A stretch of 64,000 nt of DNA from Nocardioides zeae (GCF_010686755.1 NZ_JAAGXA010000001.1:310001-374000); one strand, 5' to 3'. Shown: positions 54,628-62,912, counted from the first letter of the stretch. A program made the numbers and translations. The notes: generated by a model not told the origin, from the sequence alone.

Positions 54628-55710
54628 TCACGACGTACGCCGCGTGGCCGCCACAGCGAGCGCCTCGAGCGCCGCGGTGGCGGTCGCGGGGAAGCGTGCG
54701 GCGGCCAGGGCGTCGAGCGCCGTGGCCGTCAGCCGGGCGATGAGGTCCTCCACGGCCGCCTCGGCACCGCTGCCGCGGAAGAGGTCCCGCAGGCGCTCCA
54801 CCTCCGCCGCGTCGAGCGGCGAGCCCAGGGCGGCGTCGAGCACAGCCGCGTCGGCCGGCGGCAGCGCGTCCAGCGCGAGGGCGACGAGCACGGTGCGCTT
54901 GCCCTCGACGAGGTCGTCCCCGGCGGGCTTGCCCGTCGTGGCGGGCTCCCCGAAGACGCCGAGCTGGTCGTCGCGCAGCTGGAACGCCTCGCCGAGCGGC
55001 AGCCCGAAGTCGGTCAGCGCCCGCAGGTGCGCGGCGTCGCCGCCCGCCAGCGCGGCACCGACGTGGAGCGGTCGCTCGACCGAGTACTTCGCCGACTTGT
55101 AGCGCAGCACCCGCATCGCCTCGTCGACGTCGGCGCGACCACGGGCCTGCACGGACACGTCGAGGAACTGCCCGCTCACGACCTCGCTGCGGCAGTGGTC
55201 GAAGACGTCGAGGGCGGGCGCGACGACCGGCAGCGGCAGCCCGCACCGTCGCAGGAGCTCGTCGGCCCAGCTCAGCAGGAGGTCGCCGAGCAGGATGGCG
55301 GCGGCCGCGCCGTACTGCTCCGCGTCACCGGTCCACCCCGCCTCGCGGTGGCGCGCCTCGAAGGCCCGGTGGGTCGCGGGACGGCCGCGACGGGTGTCGG
55401 AGGCGTCCATGAGGTCGTCGTGCACCAGCGCGCTCGCCTGGAGCACCTCGAGCGCGGCAGCAGCCCGCACGACCGCGCGGACCTCCGCGGGCGTCGGGTC
55501 GGGGCGCACGGCGAGGAAGCCCCAGAAGCAGAACCGCCCCCGCAGCCGCTTTCCGCCGCTGACCGTGACCCTCGCCTCGGCGAGGAGCGCGGCGGCGTCG
55601 GGACCGAGGGGCGCGAGGCGCTCCGTCTGCTCGTCGAGGAACTCCTCGAGCGCGTCGGCGATCGCCCCCACGAGGTCGAAGCGGGCGACGTCGAAGGTCT
55701 CGGGCGGCAC
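54628..55710 (-). CDS. Polyprenyl diphosphate synthase (GGPP-type)
   Basis: A 360-residue trans-prenyltransferase. First Asp-rich motif HDDLMDASDTRRGRPATHR, KSAKYSVERP, and the second motif LRDDQLGVFG (DDxxG, as in actinobacterial IdsA-type enzymes rather than DDxxD). Makes C15-C20 (possibly longer) isoprenoid diphosphates. With the phytoene-desaturase-like gene 1.1 kb away it might feed carotenoid or other isoprenoid synthesis, though no phytoene synthase is present. Leaderless GTG at 55710. Divergent from metF. Confidence 0.87.
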   Translation of the reverse strand: MPPETFDVARFDLVGAIADALEEFLDEQTERLAPLGPDAAALLAEARVTVSGGKRLRGRFCFWGFLAVRPDPTPAEVRAVVRAAAALEVLQASALVHDDLMDASDTRRGRPATHRAFEARHREAGWTGDAEQYGAAAAILLGDLLLSWADELLRRCGLPLPVVAPALDVFDHCRSEVVSGQFLDVSVQARGRADVDEAMRVLRYKSAKYSVERPLHVGAALAGGDAAHLRALTDFGLPLGEAFQLRDDQLGVFGEPATTGKPAGDDLVEGKRTVLVALALDALPPADAAVLDAALGSPLDAAEVERLRDLFRGSGAEAAVEDLIARLTATALDALAAARFPATATAALEALAVAATRRTS

Positions 55711-55716
55711 GTGTCG

Positions 55717-55722
55717 ACCCTA
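55717..55722 (-). promoter_or_regulatory. -10 element of the polyprenyl synthase gene (leaderless)
   Basis: Minus-strand TAGGGT ends six bases before the GTG at 55710. Confidence 0.5.
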
Positions 55723-55784
55723 GGTCATGGGTGGCGGTGCCCACCGGCTGGTGGACGCCTCCGGCCGGGGCGTGCGGCGCGACC

Positions 55785-55790
55785 TAGGAT
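55785..55790 (+). promoter_or_regulatory. -10 element of metF (near-leaderless)
   Basis: TAGGAT ends eight bases before GTG 55799. Confidence 0.5.
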
Positions 55791-55798
55791 CGGTGACC

Positions 55799-56752
55799 GT
55801 GAGCGACGACCTGTCCGGCCCCCCGACGCCCGGTGACCGCCAGCCCAGCGAGCCCGGCCGGCCCAGCATCGGCGAGCTGCTGCGGCGGGGAGACCGCTCG
55901 TTCTCCTTCGAGTTCTTCCCGCCCAAGGACGCCGCGGGCGAGGAGCAGCTGTGGACGGCGCTGCACGAGCTGCAGCCCTACCAGCCGACGTTCGTCTCGG
56001 TGACGTACGGCGCGGGCGGCTCGACCCGGGACCGCACGATCGGGATGACGGGCCGGATCGCCCGCGAGACGACGCTGCGCGCCATGGGCCACCTCACGTG
56101 CGTCGGCCACACGCGGCAGGAGCTCGTCGAGGTGCTCCGGGCGTACGCCGCGGCCGGCGTCCACGACGTGCTGGCGCTGCGGGGCGACCCGGCCGAGGGG
56201 CCCTCCGCGCCGTGGACGCCCACCGAGGGCGGGCTGCACCACGCGGTCGAGCTCGTCGAGCTGGCTCGCTCGCTGGACGGGCGCCTCGGCACGCCCGGGC
56301 GGTTCGGCATCGGCGTCGCGGCGTTCCCCGAGCGGCACCCCGGCTCGGAGAGCGTGGAGCACGACGCCCGGGTGCTGGCCGCCAAGGCCGCCGCCGGGGC
56401 GGACTTCGCCGTCAGCCAGCTGTTCTTCCGGCCGAGCGACTACTTCGCGCTCGTCGAGCGCACGCGCGCCGCGGGAGCCGACATCCCGATCCTGCCCGGC
56501 ATCATGCCGATCACGAACCTGGCGTCGGTGCGGCGCATGGCCGAGCTCTCGGGCTGCGAGGTGCCGGCCGAGGTCATGGCCCGGTTCGACGGTGCCACCG
56601 AACCCGCCGAGGTGCGCCGGATCGGCGTCGAGCTGGCCACCGAGCTGTGCGACGCCCTGCTCGCGGGCGGCGCGCCGGGGCTGCACTTCTACACGCTCAA
56701 CCGCTCCCGGGCGACGCGCGACATCTTCGCGGCGCTGCGCATCGCGGCCTGA
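55799..56752 (+). CDS. metF: 5,10-methylenetetrahydrofolate reductase
   Basis: A 317-residue FAD enzyme that makes 5-methyl-THF for methionine synthesis. After a ~35-residue Pro/Ser-rich N-terminus: SFEFFPPKDAAG (catalytic Glu), VSVTYGAGGSTRDRT, MGHLTCVGHTR, DVLALRGDP, IGVAAFPERHP, DFAVSQLFF, PGIMPI and APGLHFYTLNR. Together with ahcY it serves the methyl cycle. The start at GTG 55799 is supported by the -10 box; GTG 55793 is an alternative. Confidence 0.94.
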   Translation: MSDDLSGPPTPGDRQPSEPGRPSIGELLRRGDRSFSFEFFPPKDAAGEEQLWTALHELQPYQPTFVSVTYGAGGSTRDRTIGMTGRIARETTLRAMGHLTCVGHTRQELVEVLRAYAAAGVHDVLALRGDPAEGPSAPWTPTEGGLHHAVELVELARSLDGRLGTPGRFGIGVAAFPERHPGSESVEHDARVLAAKAAAGADFAVSQLFFRPSDYFALVERTRAAGADIPILPGIMPITNLASVRRMAELSGCEVPAEVMARFDGATEPAEVRRIGVELATELCDALLAGGAPGLHFYTLNRSRATRDIFAALRIAA

Positions 56753-56787
56753 GCGCGCTCGCCGGCGGGTCTGCTCAGCGGGTCCGC

Positions 56788-58122
56788 TCAGCGGGGTCGC
56801 TCGGCGGGGCCGACGGCCTGGGCGACGAGGGCTGCCGAGAGCCCGACGAACGGGAGGCCGGCGCCGGGAGCGGCGTGCGCCCCCGCGGCGTACACCCCCG
56901 GCACGGGCGTGGTCGGGCCGAGCCGGGCCGTCACCGTGCCGCGGCCCTGCCACTGCACGCCCCAGGGGGTGCCGCCCCAGGTCTCGACCTGGTCGCGGGG
57001 GCTGCGGTCGACGCGGCGGACGATCCGTCGGCGCAGGTCCAGGTCGGTGCCGAGTCGTGCGAGCGCCTCGACCACGTCCTCGTGGAGCCGACCGCGGCCG
57101 CGCACCGTCCAGGCGCGGGTGCCGTCCGGCGCGGTGCCGCCGGTCGTGATGGAGAACGCCACGTCCTTGCCGTGCACGACGGTCTCCTCGGGGAGGTCCG
57201 GGAGACCGTCGGCCTCGAGCCCCAGGTGGGCGACCGGTGCCGGCAGTGCGGGCAGGGTGCGGGCGACGTGGGGAGCGAGGGTCGGCAGGCGGCGGGGGTC
57301 GATCGCGCAGACGACCACGTCGGCGTCGAGCGTCCCGGCTGCGGTGCGCACGCCGGCGACGCGACCGCCACGCAGCTCGAGGTCGAGCACGCGGGTGTCC
57401 CGGACGACGTCCACCCGCCGCGTGGCGAGACGCCGTTCGAGGGCGTCGGCGAGGGCCGACATCCCGCCGTCCTCCGCGGCGACGGTCCAGACGCCGAACC
57501 GCTGCTCGAGGTAGGCCGTCACCCCCACCCACGCGGGCACCTGGCGGGGGTCGTGGCCCTCGGCCACGGCGGCCCAGGTGGCCACCTGCCGCAGCCGTCG
57601 GTCGCGGAACGAGCGGCGGGTGCGGCGGGCGAGGGACTCGCGGGGGAACAGCACGGCGCGGGTGGCTCGGTCGGCGAGGCTGGGCAGCCAGGGGCGCTCC
57701 AGGTGCTCGCGGCGGAGCACCTCCCAGGTCTCCGCGTACGCCGCGACGTGGTCCAGCCAGGCCTCGCCGAGGCCGGGGGAGAGGCCGTCGACGGCGGCCT
57801 GCTGGGCCTCCCGCGAGCTGCCGGGGAGCCGGAGCGAGGTGCCGTCGACGAAGCGGTGCTCACGCACCAGGTCCCGGTGCTGCAACGTCAGCTCGCGCTC
57901 GAGCGGGCGGCCCGTCTTGCGGAAGAGGTCGCGCACCACCGCCGGGAGGAGGGTGCTGCTCGGACCGGCGTCCCAGGCGAACTCGTCCCGCACGACGCGC
58001 TCCAGCGCCCCTCCGAGCCGCTCGCCGGCCTCCACGAGCGTGACCGCGTGCCCCTGCTTGGCGAGCCTCGCGGCGCTGGCGAGCCCCCCGTAGCCGCCGC
58101 CGACGACGACGACGTCCGCCAT
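56788..58122 (-). CDS. FAD-dependent phytoene-desaturase-like oxidoreductase
   Basis: A 444-residue amine-oxidase/CrtI-fold protein. Dinucleotide loop VVVVGGGYGGLASAARLAKQGHAVTLVE at residues ~4-31, GGMSALADALERRLATRRVDVVRD near 225, and the C-terminal FAD motif PGVYAAGAHAAPGAGLPFVGLSAALVA (in parts). Shorter than CrtI (~490) and lacking crt neighbours, it could act on a carotenoid, quinone or other isoprenoid. The ATG at 58122 is the only good start. The palindromic repeat copy 2 sits just upstream of its -10 box. Confidence 0.82.
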   Translation of the reverse strand: MADVVVVGGGYGGLASAARLAKQGHAVTLVEAGERLGGALERVVRDEFAWDAGPSSTLLPAVVRDLFRKTGRPLERELTLQHRDLVREHRFVDGTSLRLPGSSREAQQAAVDGLSPGLGEAWLDHVAAYAETWEVLRREHLERPWLPSLADRATRAVLFPRESLARRTRRSFRDRRLRQVATWAAVAEGHDPRQVPAWVGVTAYLEQRFGVWTVAAEDGGMSALADALERRLATRRVDVVRDTRVLDLELRGGRVAGVRTAAGTLDADVVVCAIDPRRLPTLAPHVARTLPALPAPVAHLGLEADGLPDLPEETVVHGKDVAFSITTGGTAPDGTRAWTVRGRGRLHEDVVEALARLGTDLDLRRRIVRRVDRSPRDQVETWGGTPWGVQWQGRGTVTARLGPTTPVPGVYAAGAHAAPGAGLPFVGLSAALVAQAVGPAERPR

Positions 58123-58164
58123 CAGCGGGATCCGGTGGGCGAGGGGGACGCAGGCACGCGCGTC

Positions 58165-58170
58165 ATCGTA
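58165..58170 (-). promoter_or_regulatory. -10 element of the FAD oxidoreductase gene
   Basis: Minus-strand TACGAT, about 42 bases before the ATG; the repeat element begins five bases beyond it and would cover the -35 area. Confidence 0.35.
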
Positions 58171-58175
58171 GAGGT

Positions 58176-58270
58176 GCCGACACTTTCCCCGGCTGACCGG
58201 GGAAGGTGTCACTTAGACCATCAAATTTGATGGGCGGAGTGGCGTGTTCCCCGGCTGACCGGGGAAATGA
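58176..58270. repeat. Palindromic intergenic repeat element, copy 2
   Basis: Begins GCCGACACTTTCCCCGG exactly as copy 1. Two hairpins TTCCCCGG-CTGA-CCGGGGAA (58184-58203 and 58247-58266) flank a degenerate central inverted repeat around ACCATCAAATTTGATGG (58217-58233). The central word matches copy 1 except for one base. It lies in the 336-base gap 58123-58458 between divergent genes; the rest of that gap holds the two promoters (TACGAT minus, TAGCAT at 58366) and a small CGACG-TTTA-CGTCG inverted repeat (58372-58385), with no gene. Confidence 0.85.
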
Positions 58271-58458
58271 CCGGTCGCTCGCCGGCCAGGCTGTGGAGGG
58301 TGAGCGGGCCCTTTCGTGTGGCGTGGGCCACCGCCGCCGAACCGAGGTCGGGGGCGACTTCTCGGTAGCATCGACGTTTACGTCGGGTAACGAGTTGGTA
58401 AGCACCAGCGGGGTCGCGTGGGCGGCGTGCGGTGAGGACGGGGAGAACGGTGACGAGC

Positions 58459-59001
58459 ATGGCGATCGATCGAGGAGCGTCGGCGACCGGGGAGCGTGTC
58501 ACCACGACCGCTCCGGTGCCGCCGATGGTCGGTCTCGCGCTGCGGGCCGCAGTCGCGCAGATGCTCGTGATGACCGTCGCGACCGCGGTCACCTACCTCC
58601 TGCAGGACACCCTGCGCGACGCCTCGATCACCGCTCACGCAGCCGCGACGGGCCAGACGATCGCCGCCGTGCGGGAGTCCTCGTTCGCGCCCTTCGGCTT
58701 CTTCCGCGTGGCGCTGACGATGCTCGCGACGTACGTGCCCCTGGCGCTCGTCCTCGTCGCCATGGTGCGCGTGGGGGCGCGGTGGGCGCTCTACACCCTG
58801 ACGGCCCTGGTCGCCATGAGTGCGGTCGTGCAGCTGGTGCTGGGCACGACGCCGGGCACCCCGTTGGTCCTCATGCTGCTGGCCGCGGTCTCCGTCGCGC
58901 TGCACGGCCTGACGCTGCTGCTCCTGTGGCACCCCGCCAACCGGCGCTACTTCCAGAACGCCCACAGCGGTCACTGGGCACGCGTGGTCGACGAGGACTG
59001 A
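58459..59001 (+). CDS. Hypothetical four-helix membrane protein
   Basis: A 180-residue protein with four predicted membrane helices at about residues 28-48, 75-100, 108-128 and 132-155, and a soluble C-terminus ending WARVVDED. I do not recognise a family; the layout resembles small actinobacterial membrane proteins of the DUF6069 or DUF4149 kind. The start could be ATG 58459 or in-frame GTG 58450; GGGGAG lies just upstream of both. No partner gene. Confidence 0.6.
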   Translation: MAIDRGASATGERVTTTAPVPPMVGLALRAAVAQMLVMTVATAVTYLLQDTLRDASITAHAAATGQTIAAVRESSFAPFGFFRVALTMLATYVPLALVLVAMVRVGARWALYTLTALVAMSAVVQLVLGTTPGTPLVLMLLAAVSVALHGLTLLLLWHPANRRYFQNAHSGHWARVVDED

Positions 59002-59104
59002 CGACAGGTCATCCCACGGGGTCCGCGGTCGTCGCGGACCAGGACTGTCAGTGGGTCTCCCTAGTGTCCGCGGGGACAGCACGTCCCCCACCGAGGAGAC
59101 CCCG

Positions 59105-59602
59105 ATGACGCAGCACGGCGACCCGCGACGCAGCGCGGTTCCCGGCGCCCGCCCCGGCGGGCTCGTCCTGCCGGCCGCCACCCACGCCTACCTGACGCGG
59201 TCGGCGACGTCCCTGCGCGAGGCCCTGCTCGCGCCCGATGCGACGACGCGCTACGCGTGCGCCCACGTCGCCGCCCTGCGGGCCGCCGCGGCCCTGCTGG
59301 CGGCGCGCACGGTCCCCGCCCCCGGCGCCCGCCGGCGGTCGCGCAACGCATGGGTCCTGCTCCGCGAGGCGGTGCCCGAGCTGTCCGACTGGGCGGCCTT
59401 CTTCGCGTCCGGGGCCGGCACCTACGCGGCGGCGCAGGCCGGGTCGGCGCGCGCGACGACGCAGGACGAGGCCGACGAGCTGGTCGGAGAGGCAGACCGT
59501 TTCCTGGCGGTCGTCGAGGCCGAGCTCGGCCTGATCCCGCACGCGTGGTCGGAGATCGTCGAGGGCATCACGGGAGCCGCGGGTGGTGCGGGCGTCGCCT
59601 GA
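59105..59602 (+). CDS. SAV_6107 family HEPN-domain protein
   Basis: A 165-residue helical protein: LTRSATSLREALLAPDATTRYACAHVAALRAAAALLAAR (in parts), SRNAWVLLREAVPELSDWAAFFA and HAWSEIVEGI are the SAV_6107 marks. HEPN folds often bind nucleotides or RNA; RX4-6H is not evident here, so RNase activity is doubtful. GAGGAG lies seven bases before ATG 59105. It is the actinobacterial neighbour of metF, dinB and the dcw cluster. Confidence 0.78.
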   Translation: MTQHGDPRRSAVPGARPGGLVLPAATHAYLTRSATSLREALLAPDATTRYACAHVAALRAAAALLAARTVPAPGARRRSRNAWVLLREAVPELSDWAAFFASGAGTYAAAQAGSARATTQDEADELVGEADRFLAVVEAELGLIPHAWSEIVEGITGAAGGAGVA

Positions 59603-59676
59603 CCTTCCTCGGATCGTCGCGAGGCCGTCGCCGAAACGTGTCGTCCCGCCGAGGGCGGTGAGGCGCCCGCAACCCC

Positions 59677-59682
59677 TAGGGT
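59677..59682 (+). promoter_or_regulatory. -10 element of the secreted nuclease gene
   Basis: TAGGGT; predicted leader of about 75 bases before ATG 59764. Confidence 0.4.
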
Positions 59683-59763
59683 GCCGAGTGGACTCCGGGG
59701 TCCGCCCGGGGTCGCCTCAACGGAGCCGTCACGGCTCCCCGACCACATCGGAGCTCTGGATCC

Positions 59764-60636
59764 ATGCAGCACGTTCTCGGGAAGCGTCGCCGTTCGGCGA
59801 CGCTCGTGCTCTCCCTGTCCCTCGCCCTCGGGCTCGGCGCGACACAGGCGGCGCCGTCCGCGACCGCCGACACGCCGCCGGCGTCCGGCGCGACCACCGC
59901 CGTCAGCGGCTCCACCGCCGTCAGTGGTTCCACCGGCGCCGGCGCTCCCGCCGGCTACTACGACGCTGCCGACGGCCTCACCGGCCCGGCCCTGGAGTCG
60001 GCCCTCCACGACATCATCTCGACCGGCGTCGACGCGCTCTCCTACTCCCAGGTGTGGGACGCGCTCAAGGTCACCGACGAGGACCCGTCGAACTCCTCGC
60101 GGGTGCTGACGCTCTACAGCGGCCTGTCGCTGCCGAAGAGCAACAACGGTGGTGGCGTCGACCAGTGGAACCGGGAGCACGTCTGGGCGAAGTCCCACGG
60201 CGACTTCGGCACGGCGACCGGCCCCGGCACCGACCTGCACCACCTGCGGCCGGAGGACGTCACGGTGAACTCGGACCGTGGCAACCTCGACTTCGACGAG
60301 GGCGGCACGGAGAACGACGAGGCGCCGGGCAACTTCGCGGACGGTGACTCGTGGGAGCCGCGCGACGAGGTCAAGGGCGACGTGGCGCGGATGATCTTCT
60401 ACATGTCGGTGCGCTACGAGGGCGGCGACGGGTTCGCCGACCTCGAGGTCAACGACCGGGTCGGCAACGGTTCGGCGCCGAACATGGGTCGGGTCTCGGT
60501 GCTGCTGCGGTGGAACGCCGAGGACCCGCCGGACGCGTTCGAGGAGCGTCGTAACGACCTCATCCAGTCGGAGTTCCAGGGCAACCGCAACCCGTTCATC
60601 GACAACCCGGTCTGGGCCGACCAGATCTGGGGCTGA
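59764..60636 (+). CDS. Secreted endonuclease I / BsuB-type His-Me nuclease
   Basis: A 290-residue exported protein. Signal peptide ~1-37 (VLSLSLALGLGATQAAPSATA), a Thr/Ser/Gly-rich spacer, and an endonuclease I domain: WNREHVWAKSHGDFG with the catalytic His in the REHVW/KSHG block, DLHHLRPEDVTVNSDRGNLDF (in parts) with the metal Asn in VNSDRGN, and a C-terminal NPFIDNPVWADQIWG. Such enzymes degrade extracellular DNA/RNA, usually needing Mg2+. It is followed immediately by the LexA palindrome but is not itself downstream of it. Confidence 0.87.
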   Translation: MQHVLGKRRRSATLVLSLSLALGLGATQAAPSATADTPPASGATTAVSGSTAVSGSTGAGAPAGYYDAADGLTGPALESALHDIISTGVDALSYSQVWDALKVTDEDPSNSSRVLTLYSGLSLPKSNNGGGVDQWNREHVWAKSHGDFGTATGPGTDLHHLRPEDVTVNSDRGNLDFDEGGTENDEAPGNFADGDSWEPRDEVKGDVARMIFYMSVRYEGGDGFADLEVNDRVGNGSAPNMGRVSVLLRWNAEDPPDAFEERRNDLIQSEFQGNRNPFIDNPVWADQIWG

Positions 60637-60694
60637 CCGTCCGCCTCGTCCCCAGGTCCGCGCGCGCACGCTGGTGCGGAGCTCCGGGGTGACG

Positions 60695-60734
60695 TAGCAT
60701 CGACCCCGATCGAACATCTGTTCGATCGGGGTCG
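60695..60734 (+). promoter_or_regulatory. LexA (SOS) box in a 34-bp perfect palindrome, with -10 element
   Basis: TAGCAT (60695-60700) is followed directly by a 34-base palindrome with 16-bp arms (60701-60734). Its centre, TCGAACATCTGTTCGA (60710-60725), matches the actinobacterial SOS box TCGAAC-N4-GTTCGA at every position. The operator would cover the transcription start, so LexA should repress. The first gene downstream is the methyltransferase, then dinB. Confidence 0.85.
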
Positions 60735-60776
60735 AGGTGTCCGGAGGGGAGGTCTGTCCGGTGGGTGGTGGGTCAC

Positions 60777-60782
60777 TAGGGT
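60777..60782 (+). promoter_or_regulatory. Second, LexA-independent -10 element (leaderless) of the methyltransferase gene
   Basis: TAGGGT ends seven bases before ATG 60790, so basal transcription may bypass the SOS operator. Confidence 0.5.
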
Positions 60783-60789
60783 GGTCCGC

Positions 60790-61554
60790 ATGTCGCCAGA
60801 GCCGCTCGGTGGAGCGCGTCCAGGAGAGCGTCCGGGTGAGCGCCGCGAGGCTGCTCGCGGTGCGGTCGTGCGGGATGCGCTCGACCCCTTGCTCGTCGAT
60901 CCCGGCATGTCGGTGGTCGACGTCGGCGGAGGCACCGGGGGCCACGCGGTGCGGCTCGCTGCCCTGGGTCACCGGGTCGTCGTGGTGGACCCGAGCCCCG
61001 ACGCGCTCGCCTCGCTCCACCGGCGGGCGACCGAGGCCGGTGTCGAGGACCGGGTCGAGGGGGTCCAGGGAGACCTCGGCGACCTGCGCGGCCCCGGCGG
61101 AGTGGTCGCGGCCGGCTCCGTCGACCTGCTCCTGTGCCACGGGGTGCTCGAGATCGTCGCGGACCCCGAGGAGGCGCTCGACGCGCTCGCCGGGGTCCTG
61201 CGTCCGGGGGGTCACCTCAGCCTCGTCGTGGCGCAGCGGTACGCCGCCGTGCTCGCGCGCGCCATGGCCGGACAGTTCGTCGCAGCGCGAGAGCTGCTCG
61301 ACGACCCCGCCGGTCAGGCCGGCCGCACGGGCCGTCGGTTCGCCCGTGCCGAGCTCGAGCAGCTGCTCGCCGCCGCCGGTCTGCGCACCGTGTCGGTCCA
61401 CGGCGTGCGCGTCTTCGCCGACCTCGTGCCCGGCGCTCTCCTCGACGCCGAGCCGGGGTCGTCCCAGGCCCTCGTCGAGCTCGAGCGCGCTGCGGCGCAG
61501 CGGCCCGAGCTCCAACCGCTGGCGAGCCAGCTGCACGTGGTCGCCCAGCGCTGA
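60790..61554 (+). CDS. Class I SAM-dependent methyltransferase
   Basis: A 254-residue protein. Motif I VVDVGGGTGGHAVRLAALG at ~42-60, VVVDPSPDALASL (motif II), DLLLCHGVLEIVADPEEAL (motif IV/V), and RPGGHLSLVV. It resembles SmtA/UbiE-type methyltransferases; the substrate is unknown. In actinobacteria this gene regularly precedes dinB near the dcw cluster. The -10 at 60777 fixes the ATG at 60790. The LexA box upstream suggests a DNA-damage role or simply co-regulation with dinB. Confidence 0.83.
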   Translation: MSPEPLGGARPGERPGERREAARGAVVRDALDPLLVDPGMSVVDVGGGTGGHAVRLAALGHRVVVVDPSPDALASLHRRATEAGVEDRVEGVQGDLGDLRGPGGVVAAGSVDLLLCHGVLEIVADPEEALDALAGVLRPGGHLSLVVAQRYAAVLARAMAGQFVAARELLDDPAGQAGRTGRRFARAELEQLLAAAGLRTVSVHGVRVFADLVPGALLDAEPGSSQALVELERAAAQRPELQPLASQLHVVAQR

Positions 61555-61578
61555 TCGGGCTGCGCCCGGGGCGACCCG

Positions 61579-62838
61579 GTGAGCGACGGCAGCGAGGACT
61601 GCCCGGTCCTCCACGTCGACATGGACGCGTTCTACGCGTCGGTGGTGCTGCGCGGGCGACCAGAGCTCGCGGGAGTCCCCGTGGTCGTCGCCGGGGGCGG
61701 TGACCGGGGCGTGATCCTCTGCGCGACCTATCCCGCCCGCCGGCGGGGGATCACGTCGGGCACCCCGACGGCGCAGGCCCGGCGGCGATGCCCCGAGCTC
61801 GTGGTGGTGCCGCCCGACTTCGCGGCCTTCGCCGAGGCGTCCGGCGCCGTCTTCGAGGCCTTCGCCTCCGTCACCCCGGAGGTGGAGCCGCTCTCCCAGG
61901 AGGAGGCGTTCCTCCACGTCGGTGGTGCCCGTCGCACGGGCACACCGCGGGCGCTCGGGGAGACGGTGCGCGCCCGGGTCGTCGAGCGGGTCGGCATCAC
62001 CTGCTCGGTCGGTGTGGCCGCGACGCGCAGCGTCGCCAAGCTGGCCTCGCGCCGGGCCAAGCCCGACGGTCTCGTCGTCGTGCCGCCGACCGAGGTGCGC
62101 GCCTTCCTCGACCCCCTCGACGTGGGGGAGCTGTGGGGCGTGGGCCCGTCCACGCGCGCCCGCCTCGAGCGCATGGGGGTGACGACGGTCGCCGACGCCC
62201 GGCGCCTACCGCTCGAGCTGTTGCAGGCCGCGCTCGGCCGGGCGGGCGGCGCGCAGGTCCACGCCCTGCTCCGCGGAGCGGAGGGTGGCCGGTTGCACGC
62301 GGCGTTCCGGCCGCAGGAGCGGCAGCGCTCCATCGGATCGGACCGCACGCTGGCCCGCGACGTGGGCGACGCGGAGGAGCTCCACGGCGTCCTCCTGGGT
62401 CTCACCCTCGGCGTGACGGCTCGGGCGCGACGGGCGGGGCTGGTGGCCTCGACGGTGGCCGTCAGGGTGCGCTACCCCGACTTCACGACGGTGTCCCGAG
62501 CCCGCACCCTCGCCGAGCCGACCGCGACGACGCGCGACGTCCACGCCCTCGCCGTGCACCTCCTCGACGACCTCCGGGACCCGGGGCGCGCCGTACGGCT
62601 GGTAGGGGTGCGGCTGGCGGGACTGCGGGACACCTCGGGACACGCGGAGCAGCTGGCTCTCGGCGATCCGGAGCGGGGGTGGCGCCACACCGACGAGGCG
62701 GTGGACCGCGTGCGTCAGCGGTTCGGGAGCGGCGCGCTCGCGCGCGCCACCCTGCTCGACACGCCTGCGGCCGCGGCCCCTCCGCAGGCTGCCGCGGAGG
62801 CGCCCGGCCCCGACGCGACGGGCTGGTGGTCGTGGTGA
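61579..62838 (+). CDS. dinB: Y-family DNA polymerase IV-like protein with altered catalytic motif
   Basis: A 419-residue Y-family polymerase, expected length. Palm: VDMDAFYASV with Asp14 and Asp16; steric gate/nucleotide site PAxxxGI in YPARRRGITSG; helix-hairpin-helix DVGELWGVGPSTRARLERMG; little finger RSIGSDRTLARDV. The second carboxylate motif, normally S(L/I)DEAFLD, reads SQEEAFLHV here: Glu108-Glu109 in place of Asp-Glu and His113 in place of the final Asp. It may retain reduced activity (Asp to Glu) or have a metal change. GTG start 24 bases after the methyltransferase; both lie downstream of the LexA box. Disordered Ala/Pro C-terminus ends WWSW. Confidence 0.9.
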   Translation: MSDGSEDCPVLHVDMDAFYASVVLRGRPELAGVPVVVAGGGDRGVILCATYPARRRGITSGTPTAQARRRCPELVVVPPDFAAFAEASGAVFEAFASVTPEVEPLSQEEAFLHVGGARRTGTPRALGETVRARVVERVGITCSVGVAATRSVAKLASRRAKPDGLVVVPPTEVRAFLDPLDVGELWGVGPSTRARLERMGVTTVADARRLPLELLQAALGRAGGAQVHALLRGAEGGRLHAAFRPQERQRSIGSDRTLARDVGDAEELHGVLLGLTLGVTARARRAGLVASTVAVRVRYPDFTTVSRARTLAEPTATTRDVHALAVHLLDDLRDPGRAVRLVGVRLAGLRDTSGHAEQLALGDPERGWRHTDEAVDRVRQRFGSGALARATLLDTPAAAAPPQAAAEAPGPDATGWWSW

Positions 62839-62906
62839 GCGGGGGCGAGCGGGGGCGGCGGTCGGGGAATTTCCACGTCCGTCTACCGTCGTCACCAGCG
62901 CCTGCC

Positions 62907-62912
62907 TAGAAT
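62907..62912 (+). promoter_or_regulatory. -10 element of the DUF3040 gene
   Basis: TAGAAT, the closest match to the sigma-70 consensus in the window, about 98 bases before GTG 63011. Confidence 0.5.

Noticed and set aside
54624-54628. Terminator between the Rv2175c-like and polyprenyl synthase genes
   Set aside because: The convergent stops are three bases apart; no hairpin can be fitted without lying inside coding sequence, and none was clear there.
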